Below the pieces are notes generated by a model. It had not been told where the DNA came from and did not search any database. It saw nothing but the letters and a program-made list of their open reading frames with translations. Source: Mercurialis annua (taxonomy: Eukaryota > Streptophyta > Magnoliopsida > Malpighiales > Euphorbiaceae). From it: DNA of 64,000 nucleotides. The stretch lies in the NCBI RefSeq assembly GCF_937616625.2, contig NC_065570.1, positions 42,849,665-42,913,664 on the forward strand. The letters are read 5' to 3'. Both the position numbers and the translations under genes were made by a program. How positions within the stretch are numbered: position 1 is the first letter of the stretch; each line of letters opens with the position of its first letter. Below are positions 22,498-34,097 of this stretch, piece by piece.

Positions 22498-24923
22498 TGT
22501 AATACCCCAAAATAATTAAATATCTAATTGGACCACGTGTCCAGTTTAGATTCATCGGAATGGCGAAATCGGAAAGATTTTGATAAAAAAATTGGGATAG
22601 AGGAATTTCAAACAGGGCAGTTTTAGGAAATTAATTATGAGAAAATTTAGGTTATATTTCAATTCTAAAGTTAGAATTGGAATTAAAAGGAAAAACGTTA
22701 AGAAAAGTACAAAGTAGGGCACAGGGACCAAAGTGGTAATTTAGCCACTTTGTGTCAAAAATAGAAATATTGAATTTTGACGGAAAAGTGTTATATCGAG
22801 CTTCGTATTATTTATCGGATATAAATAATACGTATAAGTCGTAATAAAAGAGTTTAACGATTTAGCTATGGACTAAATCGTAAGAAAGAAAAGTTTAAGG
22901 GATAAATGAAAAGAAACAAAAAGAACAAGGATCAAAGTGGGCTTTTAGCCAAAATATATAAGAAAGGAAATATGAATTGAAGAGCAGAGAGAAGGATCGA
23001 GAGAATTGGAGAATCATCGCCGATTATCGTCGTTTCGCCGCCGTTTCGCCGTCCGACGTCCGAATTGAGTGATTCAAGCGGCAATCTCTTCGGAATTGAA
23101 AGCTTTATCGATCTCTAGCTTCAAATCAAGGTAAGATTTTGAGAATTGGTGCCGAATTTGAGTTATATGGGCTGTTTTAGTTTAGGAATTGAAATTATCG
23201 ATTTAAACTCGATTTTAGCGTTTTTGGAGAAACAAAGTTACGGGTTTTGTTGGAAACGGAGTGTTTGGCGTGTATGGGGAGTGATAGCACGACGGGAAGC
23301 CCGGAAACAACGTTTCCGGGGCTGTGCGTGAACTGCACTCGGTGTGCGATCGCACACCGAAGTGTGCGGACGCACACTTGAGCAAGTGTGCGAACGCACA
23401 CTCGGACGCACACTGAAGTGTGCGAGCGCACACAGTGGGTCCGCAGGGACCTAATTGAGCTTTTGGCCCTAATTGAATGGGATTTCAACATTTTGAAATA
23501 TTAGACCCTAAAAACGATTAAGGATCCCGATAAATTGAAAAGTAAAGTTTTAGCTCGACGTTTTACGTGAGCTATGATAATGAAAAATGTCAAGGATATT
23601 ATACGTTTCTCGAATACGAGAAACAGAGTTCGAGATATCGCAACTATGATAAAGGAAGAATGCGATCATAAATAAAGTTAAAAATAAAACTAAATCCTAG
23701 AACTTAAAAGTGTTATACGTATTAAAGTATGAAGTGCACGTCTAATCATAAACAATTTATCAGACGTGTCAGCGAATAGTGGAGTCAGTAGAAGCGGACT
23801 AGCGAGGGCATACCATCAGATCGATCATATCATTTCTTGGATTGCGGTCACTGTGAGTTGTGCTTTTACTTTCATGTATTAAAACTATTTGATATATATA
23901 TATACTGTTTTCACGCATCGCATTATATATAGTTGACTGAAATGTTATATGTTTATTTAAATTCTATATATGAGAACTAGTATGCGATCCGAAGAAACTA
24001 GCTATCTATTGGGTGTCAATAGGCTGTGTGATCACCAGTATCGAGTCAGTCTAGTATGTTTGCATTTGAGAAATGACTTAACACAGTTGGGAGCTGTTGA
24101 TGAATATGATATTTACGATTGGGTTTTGATACGAGTGAGTACTCGGCTACGGTGTAGTCTGGAGTCCCCGTATCCAGTGGCTGGGCCACCAGCGAGTTGG
24201 ACTCGCAAATGATATTTACGATTGGGTTGATTGATAATGATTATTCGAGAAATGTGTCGCATGCTAGGATATTAGTTTCGTACGGATCAAATACGTGTTT
24301 ATATGTTTCATATTATTGTTTCCTTGAAGTGCGATGCTATGTTTTTATATATTAATACTGTTAGTAAATGACAACTCACTCAGTATTTTCCCAAATACTG
24401 ACCCCTCACCTTTGATGTCTTACAAGTGCTTAGTTTGTGGACCTAGCTAGAAGCTAATTTTGGAGTGCAGAAGTCATCTGTAAATGTTAGTTTATGACTT
24501 CTGTGAATGCTGCAGTAGTAGTCCTGTGTCAGTAGAACAGTAGCCTAGACAGCAGTTTATTTTTATTGTATATATTAACTGCTGTTATTGTTTTATATGC
24601 TTTTTAATAGGCTACGTGTTTTGTATATAATCCACGGCCCCAGATGCCGGTGTGATATTTTGAAACACTAACTGATGTATATAGTACCGCGAGGCCAGTT
24701 TGTACAGGGTACGGTAACTAGAGCCCGCGAGGTTTTGAAACAGTTAGTGTAAATGTATGATTATATGTTATATATATGTACAATTGCTTCCGTTGTTTGA
24801 TATTGTTTATTTTATATTATATTTGCGAAAAATTAATTGTGATTTTAGGCTTGCTACGGGTTCCGGAGCTACCACTCCCGTTCCCTAGCGCCGGTTGCGG
24901 CTCAACAGTTTTGGGTCGTGACA
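22498..24923 (+). repeat. 3' LTR of LARD-like element
   Basis: 2,426 bp, collinear with 15780-18193. Its palindromic array (about 23334-23432) has more AGTGTGCG..CGCACACT units than the 5' LTR, which accounts for most of the 12-bp length difference. Confidence 0.93.
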
Positions 24924-24928
24924 CCCTT

Positions 24929-27900
24929 GAATGTTTTGACCGATCTAAGCGGTCCTTCTGCAAGACTTAGAATATAGGGATGGTACAGACAGTTTGGTCT
25001 TTCACCTGTAGCACAATTATTTATACGGATCAACACGATAATATATACAACTACGACGATAAAACAACATAAATACTTACATATTGCTCGAACCAAAAGG
25101 CGAATTCACTCTCCAACTTGACTACAACTTCGGTCTGTGTGATTTCGGGGTTGATTTCATACAACTCGCCTTCAAAAACTCTATTTACAAGAATACGAGC
25201 GAATTAAGACAAATTGTATAAAATTCTTCAATATTGAACTTAAATGTGGATATGAAGACATACTCTCTGAAAGGTTCGATTTCAGTGCAATTCAGAAGGA
25301 TATAGCTTCGGGCAGCATTATATTCAGCATCATCCAGATATCTGTTCCGAGAAGCACCTATAGGTCGCCCTTTCGGTTTGAAAATGGATAATCTTTCGAC
25401 ATCATCATCAACGTCCATTTCGCAAACTTCATTTCTTTGCATCCGACATGGTAGCATCGGATCACCATCCTTGAAATAGAAAGATGCAAATTTCGCTGTT
25501 TCCTCTAATAAATATATGCTGCTGATGCTTCCTTCCACTTTGCCTTTATTCGAAACCTTATTTTTGAGTTTTCTCAGGTATCTGCATAATCAAATAATTA
25601 GTTCATGCATGTACCAACCATTCGATCGATGAAATAGAACTGTAGATGTAGTACCTTTCAAACGGATACATCCAACGATACTGAACAGGTCCTGCCATCA
25701 TAGCTTCGTATGGAAGGTGTACGGAGAGATGTTCCATCGAATTAAAAAAACTCGGTGGAAAAATACGTTCCAACTTGCACAGTATCTTCGGGATATCAAG
25801 ATCCAATCTCTCAAGATCTGCCTTTTTCAGCGATGTGGCAGTTAATTCTCTGAAGAAGATACTTAGCTCTGTTAAAGGCTCCCACACTTCGGGCGGAAGA
25901 AGCTCCCGAAGAGCAATTGGCAAAAGTCGTTGCATGAAGACATGACAATCATGACTTTTCATGCCCATCATCTTCAAACTGTTTAAATCAACACACCTTG
26001 ACAAGTTGGACACGTAACCGTCCGGAAACTTTAACTTTTGAATCCATTCGAGCAAAATCTTTTTTAAATCCCTGTCCAAATCATACAAAGCCTTTGGATA
26101 TCTACCGGTTTCCTGATCTTGTGCTAGGCCGGGACGATCACAAATCTTATTCAACTCTGCCCTAGATTTTGCCGTGTCTTTCGTCTTACCAGGTACATTG
26201 AGTACGGTATTAAAAACGTTGTCAAATACATTTTTCTCAATATGCATGACATCGAGATTATGCCGGATTACATTTGTCTTCCAATACGGTAAATCCCAAA
26301 AGATACTCTTTCGATTCCAACCACGGCCTTTAGATAGATCAGCATTCGTAGCCTTAGCATCTGTCTCATAAGCCCTCTTAAACCCCAGACCGTCCACCTC
26401 TGCTAATACTTCATCTCCAGTCCTCACACCTCCAAATTTGTGCTTTACTTGTTTGCCTTTTCGAAATTCAGTAACATTCCGACGGAAATGATGGCCCGTA
26501 GGTAAAAATTTTCTGTGGCAATCAAACCAGGACTGTTTACCACTATCGGGCAACGTGAATGCCTCGGTATTTTCCATACAATGCGGACATGCCAGTCTTC
26601 CTGATGTGCTCCACCCAGACAACATTGAATAAGCGGGAAAGTCATTAATTGTTCACATAAGCGCCGCCCTCATTTGAAAATTCTGCCTCTTTTGAACGTC
26701 ATACGTCCGAATTCCAGATTCCCACAATTGATTCAACTCCGCTATTAACGGCTGCAGGAATATATCCATCTGGTCTTTTGGATTTCCAGGTCCCGGGACA
26801 AGTATTGTCAAAAACATAAACTCATCCTTCATGCACATGCCTGGAGGCATATTATACGGCGTCACAATGACTGGCCAGGAAGAATATTGTGTTCCAAAAC
26901 TACCAAATGGTTGAAACCCGTCAGTACATAAGCCTAGTCTGATATTTCTTGTTTCATCGGCAAAATCTGTATGCAACTCACTGAACCGTTTCCACGCCGG
27001 AGAGTCAGAAGGATGACACATCTTCTCGTCTTCCATTTCATGTTCAGCGTGTTATGTCATATGTTTAGCCGTGGCTTTGGAAGCGTACAACCTTTGCAGC
27101 CTCGGAGTTAAAGGGAAATAAAACATTTTTTTATAAGGAACGTTAGCCCTTCTTTTGGCCGAATTGCTTTTCGTAACAGGTTTCCACCGAGGAAATGTGC
27201 AAACTTTGCAGTGGGTTAAATCCTCGTCCGCCCCCCAGTAAATCATACAGTTGTGGAAACAGCACTCAATAACCTCAACCGGCAACCCGAGACCTTTCAC
27301 CAGCTTCTTGATATTAGCAAAAAATTTCGGCATTTTGTTGTTCTCTGGAAGCAGTTCTTGTAATAAACGGCAGGTGTCGTCAATTAAAGATATCGACCCC
27401 TGATGTCGACACTTAATATCCAAAATTTCAACAGATGCGGACAGGGGTGAGTGTCTGCTATTTCCAGGCCATATTTCTTCTTCTGCCGCACTCATCATAT
27501 CAAAAAACTTCTGAGCTTCTTCATTTGGGGTCTCTTCCTCAAAAACTTCAGGACCAGCAGCATCAATAACCATTCTCTGACCGGAGTTTAAATCTCCCCC
27601 TCCCTCATTATAGTAATCGTATTCATTAACCGGCTGCTGAACAACATGAGGGATATTCACCTCACCATGGTGAATCCAGACATAGTAATCTGGAACAAAC
27701 CCAGACTGCAAGACATGTAGTTTCACAACTTCGACATCTCGAAAATTCGTATTTCTACATTTTGTCCTAGAACAGGGGCATTTTATCTCTTCTCCATTCA
27801 TACACTCGGGATGTTGTACAGCAAAATTCACGAACTCTTCAAGATTAGGGAAAAAATCTGGCGGCAGGAAGCCTCTGTCATGCCTCGTATACATCCAACT

Positions 27901-27948
27901 GCGGTCTGGATTCATTTCTGGAGGACGTACAATTAGGTACTGATTCAT
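24929..27948 (-). pseudogene. CACTA TNP2 transposase gene, 5' part
   Basis: This is the En/Spm-type transposase that would cut CACTA ends. The first exon, 27948-25655, carries an N-terminal Transpos_assoc domain (RSWMYTRHDRGFLPPDFF ... IKCPCSRTKC), the TNP2 domain (LGLCTDGFQPFG, YNMPPGMCMK, GRLACPHC, FWDLPYWK, HNLDVMHIEKNVFDN) and a DUF4218 region (MKSHDCHVFMQRLLP). Further exons fit at 25581-25264, 25180-25081 and 25005-24929, where the LARD-like element intervenes; the gene resumes at 15774. Stops at 27052-27054 (TAA) and 26653-26655 (TGA) stand where relatives have Trp. The likely start is ATG 27948 or the inner MNPDRSW. Confidence 0.92.
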
Positions 27949-29820
27949 AAGATCAACGTAGCAAAGTCAATGTAATTGACTGCTAAAAGGGTAGGGTCCT
28001 ATCCCATTCGCAAAACTGGCGCCCCATAATTCGATCACGATATATGCATGAATACGGAAAAAATATTCGGCAGCCTTCCGGCGTCGTTCCCCAGGTGCAT
28101 TACATAATTTAGGGGTGTGTAACGCTAATTATATATTCCGTAAGGAATAAGCGTTACACAGCCTATATTAAATAGCCACCCGGAGAACATACGCCAGAAA
28201 AATACTGAATATTTTTATACCATATCCATATATATATGTTTTTTCGTTATCAAATTACGCAGACGACAGCAGTTTTACAAACTGTACACACGTACAATCC
28301 CGTGTCGTTCAATCTCTTGAACACACGGGACGAGTTTCTACGGTTAGGTAAGATTTTATTCGGTGTGAATAAAATCTTTGTTAAATAAATTTAATTGTTA
28401 TTCAATTTACTCTAAATACTATAAATTAAATACAAAAATGCAGTAACACTTACTTGTTGAAGAGCAGAACCGCAAGGGAGATCGATTACAAATGGATATA
28501 GGTAGTCGGAAGCAAACCTACAGTGTATTAGTTTTGGATCAGCTTATCATAACACTACAAATTAATCCATAATCCAGATACATTATTTTAACATTCTAAG
28601 TATTATCCTATTTTTCACGAAAATCCGGCAGCATTTCCCCTGAAAACAAGCATCACCCATTTTTCAGGGAAATCCTGCAGGCAAACAATACACATTCCAA
28701 CATAACCAATACTTAACCAAATACGCTAAATTCTCAAAACTAACAAATAACACAATTAAACGTATATTAAGAATTAAAATCAAATTAACATACAACTTAA
28801 CCAAATTTATAATTTTTAATCTAATTCATTTTATTGTAATTAATACACTCAATTATATTACTCGATTAATCAAAATTAATAATTAACTATCCTATTCACG
28901 TAACATAATTAACTAACTTCATTAATAGAATAACCTAATTTTACTAATCAAATTAATTAACATAAAAAGTTTGATTTCAAGTATTTTCAATTAGAAATTT
29001 AATCTCTCTTACTAACCTAATTTTAATATATCTATCCTATTATAATAAATTTACGTAAATATAGAAACTAACCTAATTTCATATAACTTTCATATTATTA
29101 TAAAAATTAAATTCAAACCTAATTACATTTAAAACTAATTTAATTAATATCAACTAAATTAATATCAACTAAACAATAATCTAATCTAATACTATCAACT
29201 AAATTAATTTCATAATTTAATGATAATAATACTAAATTAATTAAATTTAAACCTAATAACATTAAAATCTAATTTAATTAAAATCTAATTTAATTAAATC
29301 TAATTTAATTAAAATCTAATTTAATTAAAATCTAATCAATTTATACCTAAACCTAATCTAATTAAATTTAAAAAAAATAACTAACTTACCCGGCGAACTG
29401 GCAGCAGGGAACGGCGGCGGTGGACGGAGCCGGTGGATGGCGGAGGGGGCAGTGGCTATCAACGGCAGTGGCTGCCAAGGAAAAAAAACAAAAAAAACTA
29501 TAATTTAAAGTGTTTTGTATTTAATAATAAAAGAAATAACTGACATCACTTAACTTACCTGCGGCGGCGGCGGCGGTTGACGATGGCAGCGGTTGGCAGC
29601 GGTTGACGGCGGATCGAGGTGGTGGATGCAAGGTGAAGGCAGAAAAAGGAAGGAAAGAGGAGGAGGAGGAAGGTGAAAGGGAGAGGAGGAAACTTTCTGG
29701 CGGCGGCGGCGTGAGAGGACGAAACGGTGAAGGGAGAAAAGAATGTCTCCGGCGGCGTGAAATGAAGGAAGAAAAGAAAATGAAGGGAGAAGGGAAACTG
29801 CTTCGATACAAACCCTTAGA
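27949..29820 (-). other. CACTA 5' non-coding region
   Basis: Very AT-rich, with no supported gene. An inverted repeat TGTGTAACGCT/AGCGTTACACA lies at 28116-28160. A purine-rich GC block (29560-29800) can be read on the minus strand as a Ser/Pro-rich 96-aa ORF, probably the transcribed leader near the promoter end of the element. A short (TTAATTAAAATCTAA)n-like stretch lies near 29270-29335. Confidence 0.55.
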
Positions 29821-30236
29821 TTTAGCGACGGATTTCTAATTCCGTCGCTAAATCAAACACTTAAATGAAACTCAGCGTTTCGCTTTAAGTGTTTAGCGAC
29901 GGATTGTAACTTCCGTCGCTAAACACTTAACGAAACGCTGAGTTTCATTTTTTCCCTCATGATTAGCGACAGATTTAAATATCCGTCGCTAACTATAAGG
30001 GAAAAACCTGGCGGGAAGGTTCCCGCCAAAGTTTTAGCCTAGTTTAGCGACGGATTGCAAAATCCGTCGCTAAATCGGAGGGGAAAACCTGGCGGGAAGG
30101 CTCCCGCCAACGTTTTTAGCCGATATTGCGACGGACTCCTTGTCCGTCGCAATACCCATCGTCATTTACCTAAATTAGCGACGGAAGTGTGTTCCGTCGC
30201 TAATTACGGTCGCGAATTCCCTGATTTCTAGTAGTG
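29821..30236. repeat. CACTA right terminus and subterminal palindromes (5' end of element)
   Basis: Six hairpins of TTAGCGACGGA/TCCGTCGCTAA type begin near 29822, 29891, 29963, 30042, 30126 and 30174. Between them lie a larger inverted pair (ACACTTAA ... TGAAACTCAGCG) and two CTGGCGGGAAGG/CCCGCCA hairpins. The element ends CTAGTAGTG. Confidence 0.9.
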
Positions 30237-30239
30237 GAA

Positions 30240-30472
30240 CTTCTGCAGATTGAAACGCATGTGATGTCTTTACAGCTTAAGACATTTCACGAAAATTTGG
30301 GCGATGGTCAAAGCTTTCATGTCGATGAAAGTAACCCCCATTCATGGAATAGTATGGAATTACAAGATTACGACGACAGTGATTCTGATGATTTTGTGAA
30401 ATATCTCCCCTGGACTTTACCAAGATGTTGTTCACAATGCTTTAACTGGTGAAAGCTATTGTAATTTTTAAA
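30240..30472 (+). pseudogene. MULE second gene, 3' half
   Basis: This resumes in frame from 10073 once the CACTA and one GAA are removed (ending LLME, continuing LLQIETHV). It has an acidic patch (YDDSDSDD). Near 30405 the frame drifts: removing one base from the CCCC run gives KYLPGLYQDVVHNALTGES with a stop at 30470-30472, a more protein-like end than the shifted frame's stop at 30450-30452. Family unknown. Confidence 0.65.
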
Positions 30473-30491
30473 ATCGAACATTATTTTACAA

Positions 30492-32229
30492 ATGCAGATC
30501 GATTGGCATCCATACACCGAGGATGTTATCAGCCAGCTACATCCTTATTTTTTGGATGGTGCTCAGTTCTGGCGTGCCCGCGTGCCACTGATTTACTATC
30601 ATATTATCGAGTGGCACCAGCCGGATAGGGTGATGCCGCAGTTTGGATTGCTTCAGCCTATACCTGAACCCCCTTCCCAGCTCCACATCCACCACACTGT
30701 CCAGTTTCGGGGGAGCTCAAACTTCCAAAACATTTTTAGGGAGTATGTCGCGATATGGGACTCCAGGGAACTGTATGTGGTCCAAGGCCCGTTGCTGGAC
30801 CATCCGCCCCACTTCCATTCAGAGTACATGGAGTGGTACAGACGCATCAGCAGGAGATGGATTACCCATCACGGGGCAGAGACTGGATCAGTTGTACGTA
30901 ATCTACATAATATTTATTTAAATTTAATTGTAAATAATATGATAACTGACTTTCTATTTTAATTTTTATCAGCGTGATGCAATGGAGAGGATTCGCTTAC
31001 AGTCAGAGGCAGGGTCGAGTATTGGTACTTACGCTCGTAGTCACCAGTTAGGCACCATGGAGGACCGGAGGGACACACAGTGGCCACCACTAGAGCCTGA
31101 TGTTCCGCCACAGCCCTTGCCTCATATAGATCCCCCGACGGTCGACGTACAGCGTATACGAGGTCGCCGTCGGGGCAGAGCCAGACCTCAGGAGGAGACA
31201 CGCGAGATGGCGGAGAACCCTATGCCACCGCCGGTACGTTTTAATCTAAATTTTCTTTTATTTAATATTAAATCAATAATTCTAATAAACAATTTGTTTT
31301 TTAAGGTCGACTTTCACGGGGATACCGAGGATTTTGTCCGACAGTATTACGGGTCTACGACGTATTACGGGAGCACCTCAGCGCAGACACAGTGCCCACC
31401 AGCTGCATCCTTTTCGGTACCACCTAAGGACCCTCTCCCGGCACAGGTACGTTTCAATCTCAATTTAAATATTTTCCATTATAATATCAATTATAATAAA
31501 TATTAATTTCTTTTCTTTCAGGATGATTTATTTGGGGATACCGAGGACTTCATTCTCCGGTATCCAGCTTCGTCTTTTACGGTACCGCCTTCGTCTGTAC
31601 CCTATGTAGGCCCGTCATTTGGCCTGGCAGATTACATTACGCCGCTGGCCACGCCTCCTCCACAGTTCTCCCAGCATCCGGGTTCTGCTTTTACCCCGTT
31701 TTAGGCGACTCAGACGGCGCAGACACCTCCTCCTCAGACACCTACATATTTGTCGACTGTTCCTGTACTTGACGATTCTTGGAACTTTAGCTCCCTGACC
31801 ACTCCTCCCTCACAGCGGTCCCGACTTTTGGAGGGCTACATTCCGACGCCGCCAAGTCAAGATCCGGGCTCCTCTTCTCGCCCGACTCAGAGTCCCTCCC
31901 AGATGCATTTTTCTCTTGATGACCCTTGGATCTATAATTTGGTTCAGGACCCACAGCCGTTTAGTGACTTTCAAGGAATGCATGCTCCTTCTTTTTCTCT
32001 GGGATTAGAGTTAGACCCCTCCTCACAGGCTCCTGCTCCTAATGTGCATGATGATGACGAGATTGAGGATGTGACCAGTCCAGTCGCCGATAGTGGAGAG
32101 AGAAGCTCCGGACCAGATGGAAGACGTTACCGCCGATTGACTGATAGTCAGATGCGTCGACGTGTCAACAAGGGTTACGACATGAGGACACGCTTACGGA
32201 GTCCTGATAGATCAGACTTTACTAAGTAG
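30492..32229 (+). pseudogene. Plant mobile domain (PMD)-like C-terminal fragment gene carried by MULE
   Basis: The first exon (30492-30893) matches the C-terminal end of plant mobile domain proteins (MAIN/MAIL1 type): WHPYTEDV, FWRARVPLIYYHIIEWHQPDRV, RQFGLLQ-like, EYMEWYRRISRRWI. Introns fit at 30894-30972, 31234-31305 and 31447-31521, all phase 0. The tail is Pro/Ser-rich and disordered, with the repeated motif FxGDTEDF, ending at 32229. TAG at 31702-31704 breaks exon 4. The larger N-terminal part of the domain is absent. The ATG at 30492 lies inside what looks like an intron acceptor (TTTACAAATGCAG), suggesting a captured fragment. Known PMD proteins act in silencing and genome stability; no function can be assumed here. 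Confidence 0.75.
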
Positions 32230-33423
32230 TTTTATTATTTTTGGACAATTTTTTATTTTTGCATTATTAATTTATTTACGGTTACTTTTAATTGCCTTGT
32301 ATGGTTTTTATATAATTATGTATAATTTTATTATTAATTTATCTTTATCGCTTGTATATTAGTCGGAAAGACGCTCGATTCCTTTTAAATATCAAAATTG
32401 TAGATAATTTTTATTTATAATATTTTAATTTTTATTTGTTAAGTTTTTTTAAAAAATTAATAGCAAAATAATATACATATTTTTTTTTAAATGCTGCTGC
32501 TGATGATTGGGGAGAGAATCTCCCCAATCATTGGCTGCTTCATTGCGGGCTGCTTAAGCATTAATCCAGGAGGAAATGACGTTGTATACCCTTTTTTTGT
32601 TAGACTTTGCAAAAACACTCTCATGGAGCTTAAGTAGACAAGCGTGCTCCTTTTTGGCTTTTTCTTTTCATAATTACGCCTTTTTAATATACCTTATGTG
32701 TGCTTTTGTTTGTATATTTTATACCCTTGACTATTTGCTATAACTGTTATGCACCTTATCCCTGTTATGTTGCTTTTGTCAAAATAATGTCTATTTATTT
32801 TATATGTGCTAGCTGTTTTATTTATCAGAAATACTTAATAATTATTTTTGTCAAATTAAAAATTTAAGTTGTTTATTTATATTTCACTTATTAGTAATTT
32901 TTTGATTTAGTCTTATTTATTTGTTCTTTGTATTTTATTTTATTTTATAGCTTTAATTTTTAATTTATTACTTATTTATTTTCTTATTATAAAAAAATAT
33001 AAAATAAATTCATTTTTATTAAGTTTTTATTAAGTAAACAGCCACATGATTGATATTGATAATCCAATTTTATTATTATACATATGTCTTTTATTATTAA
33101 AATACATAATAGTTTTTATTTAATATTTTTGTTATTTTGGACACTTATTATATAATATTAAATATTTTTCTTTAACGGTTAAACACTTGTTTTTCATTTT
33201 TCTATTTTAGAAACTTGTCTTATATAGTTAATATAAGTATCATTTTAACAATAATATTTTTATTTAAATATTTTAACCATTTGTTTATTATTTATACATA
33301 ATTTTTTAACCAATTAAGATTATCTGCAGCATCCTAATTTCTTTTTTTAATATTGATGCTTATGTAAATAACATTTTATCGATATAAAATTAAAAAATTA
33401 TTTTCAAGTTAAATTATTTATAT
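32230..33423 (+). other. MULE 3' non-coding DNA left of Tat insertion
   Basis: AT-rich, no gene. A 13-bp hairpin, ATGATTGGGGAGA/TCTCCCCAATCAT, lies at 32503-32531, followed by TTCATTGCGGGC, the core of the MULE terminal hairpins. This looks like an internal copy of terminal-repeat sequence. Confidence 0.6.
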
Positions 33424-33428
33424 ATTAC
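33424..33428. repeat. 5-bp duplication of Tat element (left)
   Basis: ATTAC before TGATGG, repeated at 41370-41374 after CCATCA. Confidence 0.9.
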
Positions 33429-34022
33429 TGATGGATACCGAATCCTACTGTAAGTATAATGGAGCCGAGTTGCAGGAGATCTACTCTCAGGTGACGCCGG
33501 ACTCCCCCTGAAGACCGAAAAGGTATGAAAGAGATGCCGAATCTCTAAGATTCGGTAACACGCTAATAAAGACCGAATCCCACATGATCCGCCAAGAGCG
33601 CGTCAGGCCCGGGATTCGGGTAAACGACTAAATATGGAAATCTTGTCCTATTTGGACACAAACACTACATATGGAAGGATAAGCTCTACTTTAGGAAGAT
33701 AAGACTATTTAGGAAGACGTTCCTAAATAGGACTCTTATCAGATTAAGGTAGATCCCGACAAATCAGGAGAATCTCTACGATACGGCCGAATCCCTACAA
33801 AGTAGGATTCACCTGCCTAATACAACTCTACTAGGTATATTCGACTACTATAAAAGGAGCACGAGGTATGCCTAGAATCACAATTACATTCATATACTCA
33901 AAACGCTGCTCAAAGCTCTAGACTGACTTTAGCATCGGAGAGTTAATCGGACAACCACCGTCCGGTTAGCTTCTACCCTGTTTTGCAGGTTCACTCACCG
34001 GTTCAGAAGGCAGACTCCATCA
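33429..34022 (+). repeat. 5' LTR of Tat element
   Basis: 594 bp, TGATGG ... CCATCA, with a TATA box at 33849-33856 (TATAAAAG). CCGAATC recurs on both strands through the U3 region. Confidence 0.96.
33849..33856 (+). promoter_or_regulatory. TATA box in Tat LTR
   Basis: TATAAAAG, about 420 bp into the LTR. The 3' LTR has the same sequence at 41196-41203. Confidence 0.7.
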
Positions 34023-34024
34023 AT

Positions 34025-34040
34025 TGGCGCCGTCTGTGGG
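34025..34040 (+). promoter_or_regulatory. Primer binding site of Tat element
   Basis: TGGCGCCGTCTGTGGG, two bases after the 5' LTR, is a primer site frequent in plant Gypsy elements of this lineage. I do not assign the tRNA. Confidence 0.82.
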
Positions 34041-34097
34041 AAAAGCTTAACTAAACTTCAAAAGAAGGAGCTTTTCTGAACTCAAAAACAAATCTCA

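Larger units (their letters stand above)
15780..24923 (+). mobile_element. Non-autonomous LTR retrotransposon (LARD-like), 9.1 kb
   Basis: Two direct LTRs of 2,414 and 2,426 bp flank a 4.3-kb internal region with a methionine-initiator-type primer site, one unusual ORF, a polypurine tract and a CCCTT duplication. I find no protease, reverse transcriptase, RNase H or integrase in any frame, so it must depend on another element. Very long LTRs with a non-pol interior fit the LARD class. The LTRs differ at roughly 1-2% of positions by eye, mostly in the first 900 bp, so it is older than the Tat element at 33429. Confidence 0.9.
10074..30236 (-). mobile_element. CACTA (En/Spm) DNA transposon with two nested LTR insertions
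   Basis: The ends are CACTACTAGAAAACAGG on the left and the inverse of CACTACTAGAAATCAGG on the right, flanked by GAA. Both ends carry dense subterminal palindromes built on GCGACGGA. Two genes are read on the minus strand: TNP2 transposase first, then a Transposase_24-like gene. Total length is 20,163 bp. Removing the LTR element and the solo LTR with their duplications leaves about 8.5 kb, a normal autonomous size. Nonsense codons make this copy defective. Confidence 0.94.

Noticed and set aside
29521..29839. Overlapping Ser/Pro-rich (minus) and Lys/Arg/Glu-rich (plus) ORFs
   Set aside because: Both translate a purine-rich GC block in the CACTA 5' leader and neither has a recognisable domain.
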